Translations under genes and position numbers: made by a program
Notes under the pieces: model-generated
Databases searched by the model: none
The model's input: only the letters and a program-made list of their open reading frames with translations
Told to the model about the DNA's origin: nothing
Assembly: GCA_002305075.1 (NCBI GenBank)
Contig: DBQC01000003.1
Location: forward strand, 1 to 64,000
DNA from: Ruminococcaceae bacterium UBA1404
GTDB taxonomy: Bacteria; Bacillota; Clostridia; Oscillospirales; Ruminococcaceae
DNA: 64,000 bases
Direction of reading: 5' to 3'
Shown here: piece after piece, positions 17,147 through 25,446 of the stretch
Layout: each line of letters begins with the position of its first letter
Position numbering within the stretch: position 1 is the first letter of the stretch

Positions 17147-17752
17147 ATGCTTTACGCCGTTACCTTTACCGAAGCGGATAGCCGGAGGCTGCCCGAGCTT
17201 GAAGCATTAAGCTCACCTTGGCGGCTCGAGCGAGCGGCGACCATTCGGCCCGTAGAGGCTCGGCTGCGCAGTCTGTCGGCCGGGCTGCTGCTGGACTATG
17301 CCTTGCGAGCCGAGGGCTACCCGCCGCTTAAAAGCGTCTCTCTGGGCCCCTATGGTCAGCCTCTCACCGAAGGCTTTTATTTTAGCCTGAGCCACTGTCG
17401 GGGGCTGGCGGTCTGTGCACTGTCTAAGCGTCCAGTAGGGGTGGATGCCGAACCGGTGCGTCATTTCTCCCACCGGTTGCGCGAGCGGGTGTTCACCGCC
17501 GAGGAGCTGGCCAGCGCCGAGGCACACCCCCATCCCGACGCCTACCTCACAGGCTTGTGGACACTCAAGGAGAGCTACCTAAAAGCCAAGGGCACCGGCC
17601 TCACTCAGTCCCCCGCCTCCCTGTGCTTTTCTGTGGCCTCGGACGGAAGCGTGCAAGGCCCACCGGGTTTTAGCTATCGGCTGTATACCCGGCCTAGTGG
17701 TTACCGCATTGCCCTAAGTGAAGCCCACACAGCAAAGCCCGCCGGGAGCTAA
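17147..17752 (+). CDS. 4'-phosphopantetheinyl transferase (Sfp type)
   Basis: A 201-residue protein with the Sfp-family motifs: FSLSHCRGLAVCAL near residue 80, VGVDAEPV near 105 (Mg2+-binding Asp), and GLWTLKESYLKAKGTGL near 140 (the WxxKES/A/YxK signature). It transfers the phosphopantetheine arm of CoA to carrier proteins. In this genome a plausible substrate is the AcpP encoded at 30.1-30.4 kb, but no AcpS is visible in the window to compare. RBS GAAGGGGGG. An imperfect hairpin (GCCCGCCGGGAG...CTCC..GCGGGC, about 17735-17766) spans the stop codon. Confidence 0.9.
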   Translation: MLYAVTFTEADSRRLPELEALSSPWRLERAATIRPVEARLRSLSAGLLLDYALRAEGYPPLKSVSLGPYGQPLTEGFYFSLSHCRGLAVCALSKRPVGVDAEPVRHFSHRLRERVFTAEELASAEAHPHPDAYLTGLWTLKESYLKAKGTGLTQSPASLCFSVASDGSVQGPPGFSYRLYTRPSGYRIALSEAHTAKPAGS

Positions 17753-17790
17753 TCTCCAAGCGGGCACTGTGTTTATGGCCGAGGGCCATA

Positions 17791-17928
17791 TTAGGCCTCG
17801 GTGTGGGCCTCAGTTTGTTCGGTCAGGTCGGCATCGTCCTCGGGCGGCTCAATGCAGCCATCCCCGCTAAACTCGGCGGAGCACACAATGGGGTCGGGCG
17901 GAAGGGGGCGGTTCTTTTCGTTCGTCAT
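17791..17928 (-). CDS. Small acidic protein, 45 residues, unknown
   Basis: An ATG at 17928, eight bases after a strong GGAGG site, opens a 45-codon frame. The product starts MTNEKNRPLPPDPIVCSAEF and continues through GDGCIEPPEDDADL to an acidic C-terminus, with two cysteines 13 residues apart. I recognise no family. The start has a better RBS than most genes here and the composition is protein-like (alternating Pro, Asp, Glu). It lies convergent to the phosphopantetheinyl transferase and divergent from the cysS leader. Confidence 0.55.
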   Translation of the reverse strand: MTNEKNRPLPPDPIVCSAEFSGDGCIEPPEDDADLTEQTEAHTEA

Positions 17929-18017
17929 GGTGCTGCCTCCTTTTTATGTTGGTAAGCCTAGCTTATCACAGGGACAATCTGCCTGTCAATGCATCAAAAA
18001 TTAAAAAATGGCTCTTA

Positions 18018-18047
18018 TTGACTTTTTGTATACTTTTTTAGTATATT
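18018..18047 (+). promoter_or_regulatory. Promoter of the cysS T-box transcript
   Basis: TTGACT (18018-18023) and TATATT (18042-18047) with an 18-base spacer, just before the T-box leader. Confidence 0.65.
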
Positions 18048-18054
18048 ATTTGAA

Positions 18055-18349
18055 CGCCTTGATTTTTGGTAATAAATCGCCTATAATAATCCTATTATAT
18101 CGGCAGATGCGTTTATCGGGAAAAGTAGCCCGCAAAACGGTCACAGAGAGCGGCGCACCCGGTGAGAGTGCCGTGACCCTATTTATGCGGTGCGAATGCC
18201 CCCGTCAGCACGGCGCTTAAACGGCCAACCGCCTATTAGAGCGCTGCGTCCGGCCTGCGTTAAGGGCTATTTAAGCGATAAATCAGAGTGGAACCGCGGC
18301 CACAGCCTGCCGCCTCTGGGCTTCCGAGCGGAGCCTAGGCGGCTTTTTT
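18055..18349 (+). ncRNA. T-box leader (tRNA-Cys sensing) of cysS
   Basis: The leader contains the AGAGAGCGGCGCACC stem I internal-loop region within GGTCAC...GTGACC pairing (18138-18177), UGC triplets at 18191-18193 and 18197-18199 that could be the cysteine specifier, and the T-box itself, AGAGTGGAACCGCGG at 18285-18299. It ends in a terminator: GCCGCCTCTGGGCTTCC (18309-18325) pairs with GGAGCCTAGGCGGC (18330-18343), then six T. Uncharged tRNA-Cys would pair with the T-box and prevent termination. The exact 5' end and which UGC is read are inferred. Confidence 0.93.
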
Positions 18350-18379
18350 CTACCCATGAACATCCGAAAGGAGCAATGT

Positions 18380-19774
18380 ATGAAAATTTACAACACTCTT
18401 ACACGCCAAAAGGAAGACTTTGTGCCCATTACACCGGGCAAGGCTTATATCTATGCCTGTGGGCCCACGGTTTACAACTATATCCACATCGGTAACGCGC
18501 GGCCCATCTGCGTGTTTGACACGCTGCGCCGCTATCTTGAGTATCGGGGCTACGAGGTTACCTTTGTGCAGAACTTTACCGATATCGACGATAAGCTGAT
18601 TAACAAGGCCCGGGAGGAAGGTATCACGGTGCCCGAGGTGGCCGAGCGCTACATTGCCGAGTATAAGATTGACGCCGCCGGTCTGGGCGTTCGGGAGGCC
18701 ACCATTCATCCCCGAGCCACCGAGAGCATCGACAAAATTATCGAGGTGGTGTCCAATCTCATCGAGAAGGGCCATGCCTACGAGCGGGATGGCAGCGTGT
18801 ATTTTCGCACCCGCAGTTTTCCCGAATACGGCAGGCTTTCCTCTCAGTCCATTGAGGATTTAGAGGCCGGCGCCCGCATCGATGTGAGCGAGGAGAAGGA
18901 AGACGCACTGGACTTTGTGCTCTGGAAGGCCGCCAAACCCGGCGAGCCCCATTGGCCCTCCCCCTGGGGCGAGGGACGCCCCGGCTGGCACATCGAGTGC
19001 ACCGCTATGATACAGGACAACTTTGGCCCCACCATCGACATCCACTGCGGCGGTCAGGACCTCATCTTCCCCCATCACGAGAACGAGATTGCCCAGGGCG
19101 TTTGCCACACCGGCCACGACTACGCCAACTACTGGATGCACAACGGCTATATCACTGTGGACAACCAAAAAATGAGTAAGAGCGTGGGCAACTTCTTTAC
19201 CGTGCGGGATGTGGCCGAAAAGTTTGGCTACGAGCCCATTAAATTCATGATGCTTTCTGCCCACTACCGCAGCCCCATCAACTACAGCTATGATGTGCTC
19301 GAGCAGTCCCGAGCGGCCCTCGACCGGCTTTACGGCTGCCGAGACAACATCGACTTTGTGCTAAAAAATGCCCCCGACACGGGCAGTTTGGACGCTGCTC
19401 TCAAGGAGGCTCTGGCCGGCTATAAAGCAAGGTTCATCGAGGCCATGGACGACGACCTCAACACCGCCGGGGCGCTGGCTGCTCTGTTTGATTTAGTCAC
19501 CGAGGTGAATACCACCTTAGCCGAGGCCCCCAGAAAGGCGGCCGCCGAGGCAGCAGCCGTGCTGTTTGACGAGATAACCGATGTGCTGGGCATTCTCTAT
19601 AACCGGAAGGAGCAGTCGATCGACGCCGAGATCGAAGCCCTGATCGCCCAGCGGCAGCAGGCCCGCAAGGATAAAAACTTTGCACTGGCCGACCAAATCC
19701 GCGATGAGCTAAAAGCCCAGGGCATTCTGCTGGAGGACACGCCGCAGGGCGTTAAGTGGAAGAGGGAGGGCTAA
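18380..19774 (+). CDS. cysS: Cysteinyl-tRNA synthetase
   Basis: 464 residues, usual length. Class I signatures are present: CGPTVYNYIHIGNARP (zinc Cys plus HIGH-type HIGN), GWHIECTAM and GGQDLIFPHHENEIAQ (zinc ligands), and KMSKSVGNF (KMSKS). The C-terminal DALR domain includes MDDDLNTAGALAALFDL, and RQQARKDKNFALADQIRDEL is the family's conserved tail. It charges tRNA-Cys and is controlled by the upstream T-box. Start 18380 follows GAAAGGAG; the frame extending to 18356 lacks an RBS. mtnN begins three bases after its stop. Confidence 0.97.
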   Translation: MKIYNTLTRQKEDFVPITPGKAYIYACGPTVYNYIHIGNARPICVFDTLRRYLEYRGYEVTFVQNFTDIDDKLINKAREEGITVPEVAERYIAEYKIDAAGLGVREATIHPRATESIDKIIEVVSNLIEKGHAYERDGSVYFRTRSFPEYGRLSSQSIEDLEAGARIDVSEEKEDALDFVLWKAAKPGEPHWPSPWGEGRPGWHIECTAMIQDNFGPTIDIHCGGQDLIFPHHENEIAQGVCHTGHDYANYWMHNGYITVDNQKMSKSVGNFFTVRDVAEKFGYEPIKFMMLSAHYRSPINYSYDVLEQSRAALDRLYGCRDNIDFVLKNAPDTGSLDAALKEALAGYKARFIEAMDDDLNTAGALAALFDLVTEVNTTLAEAPRKAAAEAAAVLFDEITDVLGILYNRKEQSIDAEIEALIAQRQQARKDKNFALADQIRDELKAQGILLEDTPQGVKWKREG

Positions 19775-19777
19775 GCT

Positions 19778-20476
19778 TTGCATATTGGCATTCTAGGTGC
19801 TATGGACGCCGAGGTGGCTCTGCTGGTGCGCCACATGGAGGTAGAGCGCACCCATGAAGCGCTGGGTACAACCTTTTATACCGGACGCTTGATGGGCTGT
19901 CCGGTGAGCGTGGCGGTTATGGGCATCGGCAAACTCAACGCCGCCCTCTGCACGGCCTTTATGATTCGGGAGCTGTCGGTGGAGGCGGTGGTCAATGTGG
20001 GCATTGCGGGGGCTATGGCCTCCAACCTCAGGGTGATGGATGTGGTGGTGTCCACCGAGGTGGCATTCCACGACATGGAGGCCCGGCTGGCCGAGTTCGT
20101 CTACCCTTTCCGCTTTAACTTTACCGCCGACCCCGACCTTGTGTCGCTGGCCCTTACGGCCTGCGAGGAGATTCTGCCCCAAAAGGGACTCCGCTTTACT
20201 TCCGGGCTGGTGGCTACCGGCGACCAGTTCATTGCCAGCGCTGCCCAGCGGGAGCGCATCCAGGCGCTACTGAGTCCCCTCTGCGTCGAGATGGAGGGAG
20301 CCGCCGTGGGTCAGGTGGCCGCCATTCATGATGTACCCTTTGTGGTGATCCGCACCATGTCCGACTCGGCCGACGACGAAGCTGAGGACACCTACGCAAA
20401 CTTTAAAGAGAAGGCGGCCGACCAATCGGCAGCCATTGTGATGCGCATCGCACAGGCATTGGCCGCCAAAAAGTAA
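19778..20476 (+). CDS. mtnN: 5'-methylthioadenosine/S-adenosylhomocysteine nucleosidase
   Basis: 232 residues of the PNP/MTAN family: IGILGAMDAEVALL at the start (the Glu13-equivalent in DAE), the GIGKLNAALCT segment, NVGIAGAM, LVATGDQFI, and VEMEGAAVGQVA with the catalytic Met-Glu pair, then RTMSDSAD containing the catalytic Asp. It cleaves MTA and SAH, linking to methionine salvage and sulphur metabolism, which fits co-transcription with cysS. The start is TTG, preceded by GGGAGGG at the end of cysS. Confidence 0.94.
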   Translation: MHIGILGAMDAEVALLVRHMEVERTHEALGTTFYTGRLMGCPVSVAVMGIGKLNAALCTAFMIRELSVEAVVNVGIAGAMASNLRVMDVVVSTEVAFHDMEARLAEFVYPFRFNFTADPDLVSLALTACEEILPQKGLRFTSGLVATGDQFIASAAQRERIQALLSPLCVEMEGAAVGQVAAIHDVPFVVIRTMSDSADDEAEDTYANFKEKAADQSAAIVMRIAQALAAKK

Positions 20477-20560
20477 CCCCCCGGCGGTTGACAAAACCGG
20501 TGGGATTTGCTAAAATAACATCTGTTGCTTCGGGGGATACAGCCCGTGTCCCCCCGCCAT

Positions 20561-20634
20561 GCAGGTGTAGTTCAGTGGTAGAACACCAGCCTTCCAAGCT
20601 GGTTATGTGGGTTCGATTCCCATCACCTGCTCCA
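20561..20634 (+). tRNA. tRNA-Gly (anticodon TCC)
   Basis: A full cloverleaf: acceptor GCAGGTG (20561-20567) with CACCTGC (20624-20630), D-arm with TTCAGTGGTAGAA, anticodon stem CCAGC/GCTGG with loop CTTCCAA giving TCC, and T-loop GTTCGATTC. Discriminator T and an encoded CCA (20632-20634) follow. Confidence 0.96.
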
Positions 20635-20641
20635 GCCATAA

Positions 20642-20680
20642 AACCGCTTGATTATGCGATAATCAGGCGGTTATTCTTTT
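20642..20680 (+). terminator. Terminator after tRNA-Gly
   Basis: AACCGCTTGATTAT (20642-20655) pairs with ATAATCAGGCGGTT (20659-20672) around a 3-base loop, followed by ATTCTTTT. Confidence 0.8.
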
Positions 20681-20741
20681 GAGTTGTTCTCTGCTTTTGC
20701 ACCGTTCTGCACCGCTTTTCACTATGGTTTGGTGGAAAAGA

Positions 20742-20893
20742 AAACGCCCACTAAACCGTATAGGTCAGCCGGCGTTTATCTTATGTTCACATATCCTTTT
20801 CTATCAGACCGCATCGGAAAACGATTTACCGGTGCGGTTTCATGCTTTATACCCCACTTTTCAAAGAATACCTCCGGCGGTGAACCGGAGGTG
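20742..20893. repeat. Cluster of three inverted repeats downstream of tRNA-Gly
   Basis: Three hairpins in about 150 bases: AAACGCC/GGCGTTT (20742-20777), CCGCATCGG/CCGGTGCGG (about 20809-20839) and ACCTCCGG/CCGGAGGT (about 20871-20893). The middle one closely resembles the tmRNA terminator at 30712-30750 (same CCGCATCGGAAA and GGTGCGGTTT arms). The last can terminate the minus-strand SDR gene. This pattern next to a tRNA 3' end suggests the scar of an old integrated element, but no attachment repeat of the tRNA end is visible. Confidence 0.5.
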
Positions 20894-20938
20894 TTCTTCT
20901 CTAATGGTATACAAGTCCTTTGCGATAACTTATTGGCG

Positions 20939-21697
20939 TTAGACAGCCGTATAGCCCCCGTCGACCGGAAGAATGACACCGGTTACATAAGAAGCCTCTT
21001 CGCTGGCCAGGAATATAGCGCTGGCGTTCAGCTCACCTTCCCTGCCATAGCGGCCCAGCGGCACGGTGGCCTTCATATAGGCTTGAAACTCGGCGGTCTC
21101 CAGCGTATCGCCGGTCAGTTCGGTGTAAAAGTAGCCCGGGCAGATTGCGTTGCAGGTGATATTATATTTAGCCAGCTCGGCGGCAACCGCCCTTGTAAAG
21201 TTGACAACGCCACCCTTGGCCGAGTGATAGGCCACGGTATCAATGGCTGTGTTTCCCACCAGACCGTACATCGACGAAATATTGATGATGCGGCCATAAT
21301 TATGCTTTTTCATGATGTTCCCAAAGGCGCGGGTGACCAAAAATACGCTGGTCATATCGGCGGCAATGGTAAAATTCCACTCCTCGTCGGTCATGTTGAG
21401 CACGCCTGCGTTTTTGGAAGCACCGGCGCAATTGATTAGAACATCAATTTTACCGAATTCTTTTTCCGCCATGGCCGCCGCATTATTGACCGATTCTGTA
21501 TCTGTAACATCGCACTGGATGGGCAGGCATTTAACACCAAGGGCACGAACCTTCTCGGCCAACGCTTCGAGCCGCTCCAGCCGCCGTGCGGTGATAACCA
21601 GATCGGCCCCCTGCTTTGCAAAGCCTTCGGCCATCTGCGCACCCAGCCCCGAAGATGCACCAGAAATTACAACAACTCTATCCTTAAAACTAAACAT
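20939..21697 (-). CDS. Short-chain dehydrogenase/reductase (SDR)
   Basis: 252 residues of the classical SDR family. NAD(P)-binding GASSGLGAQ near residue 13, the NCAGAS motif near 90, catalytic Ser in NISSMYG and YHSAK (Tyr-x-x-x-Lys) near 156-160, and the C-terminal YVTGVILPVDGGYTAV. The sequence resembles 3-oxoacyl-ACP reductase/gluconate 5-dehydrogenase-type SDRs; the substrate cannot be told. It is distinct from the FabG in the fab cluster. Located alone, with a GGAGGCG-type RBS. Confidence 0.88.
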   Translation of the reverse strand: MFSFKDRVVVISGASSGLGAQMAEGFAKQGADLVITARRLERLEALAEKVRALGVKCLPIQCDVTDTESVNNAAAMAEKEFGKIDVLINCAGASKNAGVLNMTDEEWNFTIAADMTSVFLVTRAFGNIMKKHNYGRIINISSMYGLVGNTAIDTVAYHSAKGGVVNFTRAVAAELAKYNITCNAICPGYFYTELTGDTLETAEFQAYMKATVPLGRYGREGELNASAIFLASEEASYVTGVILPVDGGYTAV

Positions 21698-21916
21698 TGT
21701 ATACGCCTCCTATTGCTTTGTCTTTTGCGCTATGCGCACATCTTGATACCTCAAACGCTGACTTAGGTTTTTGAGTGCTTAATAAACACGAAAACTATTT
21801 CAGTGGGAATCAGTACATGATTTTAGAACAATGGTCAGAGAAAAATTTAGCAATGACTACTTACTGATAATTTATAGCAAATTATAGTGTCTATTTCAAG
21901 TGCTTTGTGTTAAAAT

Positions 21917-22095
21917 ATAGCAATAAAGGTCATAAGAGAAGATTCGATTAGAGTTTGCGTCGATGCTATTACGGTTATCCGTATGACTAGGGTGGTCTTA
22001 TATAGAGCTATCGCATTTATCGCTCATCTTTGTGAGATGAGTCTGAGAGCCGGTAGTCACTAAACATTGCCTTCTCCGCAGTTTTTTTATGTCGT
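21917..22095 (+). ncRNA. Candidate structured RNA (unidentified)
   Basis: In a 584-base gap with no ORF, a -10-like TAAAAT (21911-21916) is followed by about 170 bases that include a perfect hairpin CTCATCT/AGATGAG near 22022-22041. A possible long-range pair joins GAGAAG near 21936 to CTTCTC near 22072, and a run of seven T ends the stretch at about 22090. This resembles a small stable RNA with its own terminator. I considered 6S RNA and metal riboswitches but cannot fold it convincingly as either. It could also be a leader for zupT, although zupT has its own promoter. Confidence 0.3.
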
Positions 22096-22163
22096 TCACG
22101 GACAAAATTCGCTCTTAAGTTAGCCAAAGGTATAGCGCTTGGGCAGGACATTTCTTAAAACTC

Positions 22164-22192
22164 TTGATTACTTAATAGAATTAGTATATTAT
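22164..22192 (+). promoter_or_regulatory. Promoter for zupT
   Basis: TTGATT (22164-22169) and TATTAT (22187-22192) at 17-base spacing, about 90 bases before the zupT start. No Zur-like palindrome is evident. Confidence 0.55.
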
Positions 22193-22281
22193 TTTGGTAA
22201 TATGGGGAACCCTGCCGTATACGATTAATGCCCAGCTGCGGCATGCTCTATAAAAAAACAACCAAAGAAAGAAGGGGTGCT

Positions 22282-23091
22282 ATGGAGCTATCAAATGTGC
22301 TTTTTGCCTTTTCGCTAACCCTTTTTGCCGGTCTTTCCACAGGCATCGGCAGTGGTTTAGCTTTGCTTACAAAGAAAACCAGCCCAAAGTTTCTCTCGGT
22401 ATCGTTAGGATTTTCGGCCGGAGTTATGACCTATGTTTCCTTTATGGAGATACTTCCAAAAGCCAGCGATGCGCTGACTGCCTCGCTTGGAGAAAAGCCT
22501 GGAGGTTGGGCGACTGTGGCCGGATTTTTTGGTGGCATCTTACTTATCGCCCTCATTGACTGGTTGATACCCTCTACCGAAAACCCCCACGAGGTACATA
22601 CCGTAGAGGAGATGGACGGTCAGAGCGAATCGCACAAAACTAACCTGATGCGCATGGGTTTGTTTACGGCGCTGGCCGTGGGTATTCACAACTTCCCCGA
22701 GGGACTGGCCACCTTTACCGCCGCTCTAACCGACCCTAAACTGGGTATCCCCATCGCCGTAGCCATTGCCATCCACAACATACCCGAGGGCATTGCCGTG
22801 GCAGTTCCCGTATTCTATGCCACAGGAAGTCGCAAAAGAGCCTTCTATTATTCCTTTATGTCGGGATTGTCTGAGCCGGTGGGCGCTCTGGTGGGTTATT
22901 TGCTGCTATACCGGTTCTTTACCGATACCACGCTAGGCTTTATTTTTGCTGCAGTGGCCGGTATTATGGTGTATATCAGCCTTGATGAGCTGCTGCCTTC
23001 GGCGCAGGAGTATGGCGAGCACCATCTGGCCATCTATGGTTTGGTGGCGGGCATGGCCGTTATGGCTGTAAGCCTTTTGCTGCTGGCCTAG
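22282..23091 (+). CDS. zupT: ZIP-family zinc/metal transporter
   Basis: 269 residues with about eight membrane helices and the ZupT signatures: the helix 4 metal site [12 protein letters not shown], the helix 5 site [15 protein letters not shown], and a hydrophilic loop with acidic and His residues ([18 protein letters not shown]) between helices 3 and 4. It probably imports Zn2+ and related divalent metals. Start ATG at 22282 has GAAGGGG; the 54-base in-frame extension upstream lacks support. The convergent MarR gene is separated by a strong terminator. Confidence 0.93.
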   Translation: MELSNVLFAFSLTLFAGLSTGIGSGLALLTKKTSPKFLSVSLGFSAGVMTYVSFMEILPKASDALTASLGEKPGGWATVAGFFGGILLIALIDWLIPSTENPHEVHTVEEMDGQSESHKTNLMRMGLFTALAVGIHNFPEGLATFTAALTDPKLGIPIAVAIAIHNIPEGIAVAVPVFYATGSRKRAFYYSFMSGLSEPVGALVGYLLLYRFFTDTTLGFIFAAVAGIMVYISLDELLPSAQEYGEHHLAIYGLVAGMAVMAVSLLLLA

Positions 23092-23111
23092 TCCAACTAT
23101 CCTAAATACGC

Positions 23112-23146
23112 AGCACGCCGCCGTCTAAATTAGACGGCGGCGTGCT
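23112..23146. terminator. Bidirectional terminator between zupT and marR
   Basis: A 17-bp perfect inverted repeat (AGCACGCCGCCGTCTAA / TTAGACGGCGGCGTGCT) with flanking A/T on both sides serves the two convergent genes. Confidence 0.9.
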
Positions 23147-23163
23147 TTGTTATAAAATCACTG

Positions 23164-23652
23164 TTATGGCTTGTCGTGGCTGCCGGTGTCTTCGGGCAGA
23201 GGGGGCAACCCTTTTGGCAGATCAATCTCGGGCATGAGCTCCTCGGAGATAATGGCCAAAACCCGCTCGAGGCATTGAATCTCCTCGGGGGAGAGCCGCT
23301 GTCGCATCCGCTTGATAACCGTGTGGATATAGCCCGTGCTTAGATTGTAATAGCGAAAATACTTGTCGGTGACCAGAAGGTGATATTCCCGCCGATCCTG
23401 GTCCGATCGTTTTTTGCGCAGGTAACCCTTTTGAACAAGGCTGTTGACCTTATAGGCGGCGTTAGGCGCCGAGATTTGAACAAAGGTGGCAAACTCGTTG
23501 ACCGTGGGCTTATTAAGCGCATGAATAATCTCGATACAAAAAGTTTCCACCGTGGTAAGATTGGCCTCCCGGTTTTCAAACTGAGAGAAGACCCTTGTAT
23601 AAAAATGAATTTTGAATTTGGTGTAGACTTCGGCGAATAGACGCTCTAGCAT
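23164..23652 (-). CDS. MarR-family transcriptional regulator, candidate fab regulator
   Basis: A 162-residue winged-helix protein. TVNEFATFVQISAPNAAYKV is the recognition helix-turn-helix and KKRSDQDRREYHLLVTDKY is the MarR wing with the conserved D-x-R. The C-terminus is Pro-rich. It lies directly downstream of fabZ on the same strand with its own promoter (23725-23753). FabT, a MarR protein, represses the fab operon in streptococci and is encoded next to fabH; position makes a similar role likely here, but this protein is only a distant relative and the role is inferred. Confidence 0.85.
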   Translation of the reverse strand: MLERLFAEVYTKFKIHFYTRVFSQFENREANLTTVETFCIEIIHALNKPTVNEFATFVQISAPNAAYKVNSLVQKGYLRKKRSDQDRREYHLLVTDKYFRYYNLSTGYIHTVIKRMRQRLSPEEIQCLERVLAIISEELMPEIDLPKGLPPLPEDTGSHDKP

Positions 23653-23724
23653 GGGGGCGCTCCTTTCGCGGTGGTGAGGAAATAAGGCAGTGTGGGGCGA
23701 AAAAGCCCCCGCCGCGCTAAAGAC

Positions 23725-23753
23725 AGTATAGCAAACTTAAGAGGTCTGTGCAA
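23725..23753 (-). promoter_or_regulatory. Promoter for the MarR regulator
   Basis: On the minus strand TTGCAC (23748-23753) and TATACT (23725-23730) stand 17 bases apart in the fabZ-marR gap, so the regulator can be expressed separately from the fab operon. Confidence 0.65.
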
Positions 23754-23763
23754 TGCGCGCCGG

Positions 23764-24198
23764 CTATCCGATGGCAAAGGTCAGTTCGGCTTTGGCAGCC
23801 AGCTGCCCATCCACAGTTGCAATCGCCTGACCGATACCCATGGGCCCCCGCCGCCGCAGGATTTCACAGGAGAGGTGCAGCACATCCCCCGGCACCACCT
23901 TGCGCTTAAAGCGGGCCTGCTTAATACCGCCAAAAAAAGCAATTTTGCCCTTGTTCTCCTCCTCGAGCAGCAGAGCCACCGCCCCCACTTGGGCCAGAGC
24001 TTCGATGATAAGCACGCCCGGCATAACCTTCTGCTGGGGAAAATGCCCGACAAAATAGGGCTCGCCTGCCGAGACGCACTTAATGCCCTCAGCACGGATA
24101 CCAGGCTCGCAGTGGGTGAGGCGATCGACCATTAAAAAGGGGTAGCGATGGGGTAAAATCTGCTGGATCTCGTCGGCTGAGAGTTGGAGGGCGCTCAT
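23764..24198 (-). CDS. fabZ: 3-hydroxyacyl-ACP dehydratase
   Basis: 144 residues, hotdog fold. [13 protein letters not shown] carries the catalytic His; [20 protein letters not shown] carries the catalytic Glu region; [16 protein letters not shown] strand follows (here [12 protein letters not shown]). It dehydrates 3-hydroxyacyl-ACP in type II fatty-acid elongation. The ATG at 24198 overlaps the fabF TGA (ATGA), indicating translational coupling; GTG at 24207 is less likely. It is the last fab gene before the MarR regulator. No fabA/fabM isomerase is visible nearby. Confidence 0.96.
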   Translation of the reverse strand: MSALQLSADEIQQILPHRYPFLMVDRLTHCEPGIRAEGIKCVSAGEPYFVGHFPQQKVMPGVLIIEALAQVGAVALLLEEENKGKIAFFGGIKQARFKRKVVPGDVLHLSCEILRRRGPMGIGQAIATVDGQLAAKAELTFAIG

Positions 24199-25433
24199 GC
24201 CCGCCACCGCTTAAAGACCAGGCTGGCATTGTGGCCGCCAAAGCCCAAGGAATTACTCATGGCGTAGTTCAGGACCACCTTGCGCCCTACATTTGGCACC
24301 ACATCGAGATCGCATTCCTCGTCGGGCACCTGATAGCCAATAGTAGGCGGTACAAATCCGCTTGCCAAGGCCAGCGCCGTAAAGATGCCCTCCACCGCGC
24401 CGGCTGCTCCCAACAGATGCCCGGTCATGGACTTGGTGGAGCTGACAAGCAAATTGCTCGCCGCATCGCCAAAGGCGGTTTTGATGGCGGCCGTCTCGCA
24501 GCGGTCGTTCATGGGGGTGGAGGTGCCGTGGGCGTTGATATAGCCCACCTCAGCAGGAGAAATCCCGGCATCTTTTATAGCCTCGGTCATGCAGCGCACG
24601 GCGCCTTCCCCCTCGGGGGCCGGGGCGGTAATGTGATAGGCATCGCAGGTGGCGCCATATCCCACCATCTCGCCGTAGATTTTAGCCCCTCTAAGAAGGG
24701 CGTGCTCAAGTTCCTCAAGGATGAGAACGCCGGCGCCCTCCCCCATCACAAAGCCGCTGCGCTCCTTATCAAAGGGGATGGAGGCCCGGCGGGGGTCGCT
24801 CGAAAAGCAGAGCGCCTTCATGGAGGTAAAGCCCCCCATGCCTAATGGGCTGATGCTGGCCTCGGTGCCGCCGCAGAGCATCACCTCGGCATAACCATCT
24901 CGAATCTGCCTGAAGGCGTCCCCCACAGCGTTGGCGCCGCTGGCACAGGCTGTTACAACACAGCTGCACACGCCCTTAAAGCCGTGGCGAATGGCGATAT
25001 GCCCAGCTGAAATGTTAGCGATGCTGGCCGGGATAAAATAGGGGGACACTCGGTCGTAGCCCTGCTGCTGACCTCTGGTGTGCTCCTGCTCGATGGTGCT
25101 CAGTCCGCCGATGCCGGTGGACATGATAACTCCGCAGCGCCCGGCATCCATTTTAGCCATGTCAAGACCGCTTTGGAGCATGGCCTCGGCAGCGGCAGCC
25201 AGCGCAAACTGGGTGCATCGGTCGGCCTTGCGGGCCTCCTTCCTGTCCATATACTGCACGGGGTCAAAGCCCTTCACCTCGGCAGCAATGCGTACACGCT
25301 GGCCCGAGGCATCGTAGTGGGTGATAGGCCCTATACCACATACCCCAGCTTTGGCCGCCTGCCAGCTTTCTTCCACATTCAGTCCCAATGGGGTGATGGC
25401 ACCCATTCCGGTGATTACAACCCGTCGCTTCAC
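24195..25433 (-). CDS. fabF: 3-oxoacyl-ACP synthase II
   Basis: 412 residues, usual KAS II length. It begins [17 protein letters not shown]. Catalytic Cys in [15 protein letters not shown] near residue 165, first His in [11 protein letters not shown] and second in [17 protein letters not shown]. It condenses acyl-ACP with malonyl-ACP. The start is GTG with GGGAGGT upstream, 13 bases after fabG. Confidence 0.97.
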   Translation of the reverse strand: MKRRVVITGMGAITPLGLNVEESWQAAKAGVCGIGPITHYDASGQRVRIAAEVKGFDPVQYMDRKEARKADRCTQFALAAAAEAMLQSGLDMAKMDAGRCGVIMSTGIGGLSTIEQEHTRGQQQGYDRVSPYFIPASIANISAGHIAIRHGFKGVCSCVVTACASGANAVGDAFRQIRDGYAEVMLCGGTEASISPLGMGGFTSMKALCFSSDPRRASIPFDKERSGFVMGEGAGVLILEELEHALLRGAKIYGEMVGYGATCDAYHITAPAPEGEGAVRCMTEAIKDAGISPAEVGYINAHGTSTPMNDRCETAAIKTAFGDAASNLLVSSTKSMTGHLLGAAGAVEGIFTALALASGFVPPTIGYQVPDEECDLDVVPNVGRKVVLNYAMSNSLGFGGHNASLVFKRWRA

Positions 25434-25446
25434 TGTTTTACCTCCC

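Noticed and set aside
20403..20639. 78-codon minus-strand frame over tRNA-Gly
   Set aside because: The GDGNRTHITS-like sequence is the usual spurious translation of a tRNA gene.
21917..22095. Calling the zupT-upstream structure 6S RNA
   Set aside because: Closing stem and central bubble could not be drawn convincingly by hand; left as an unidentified candidate.
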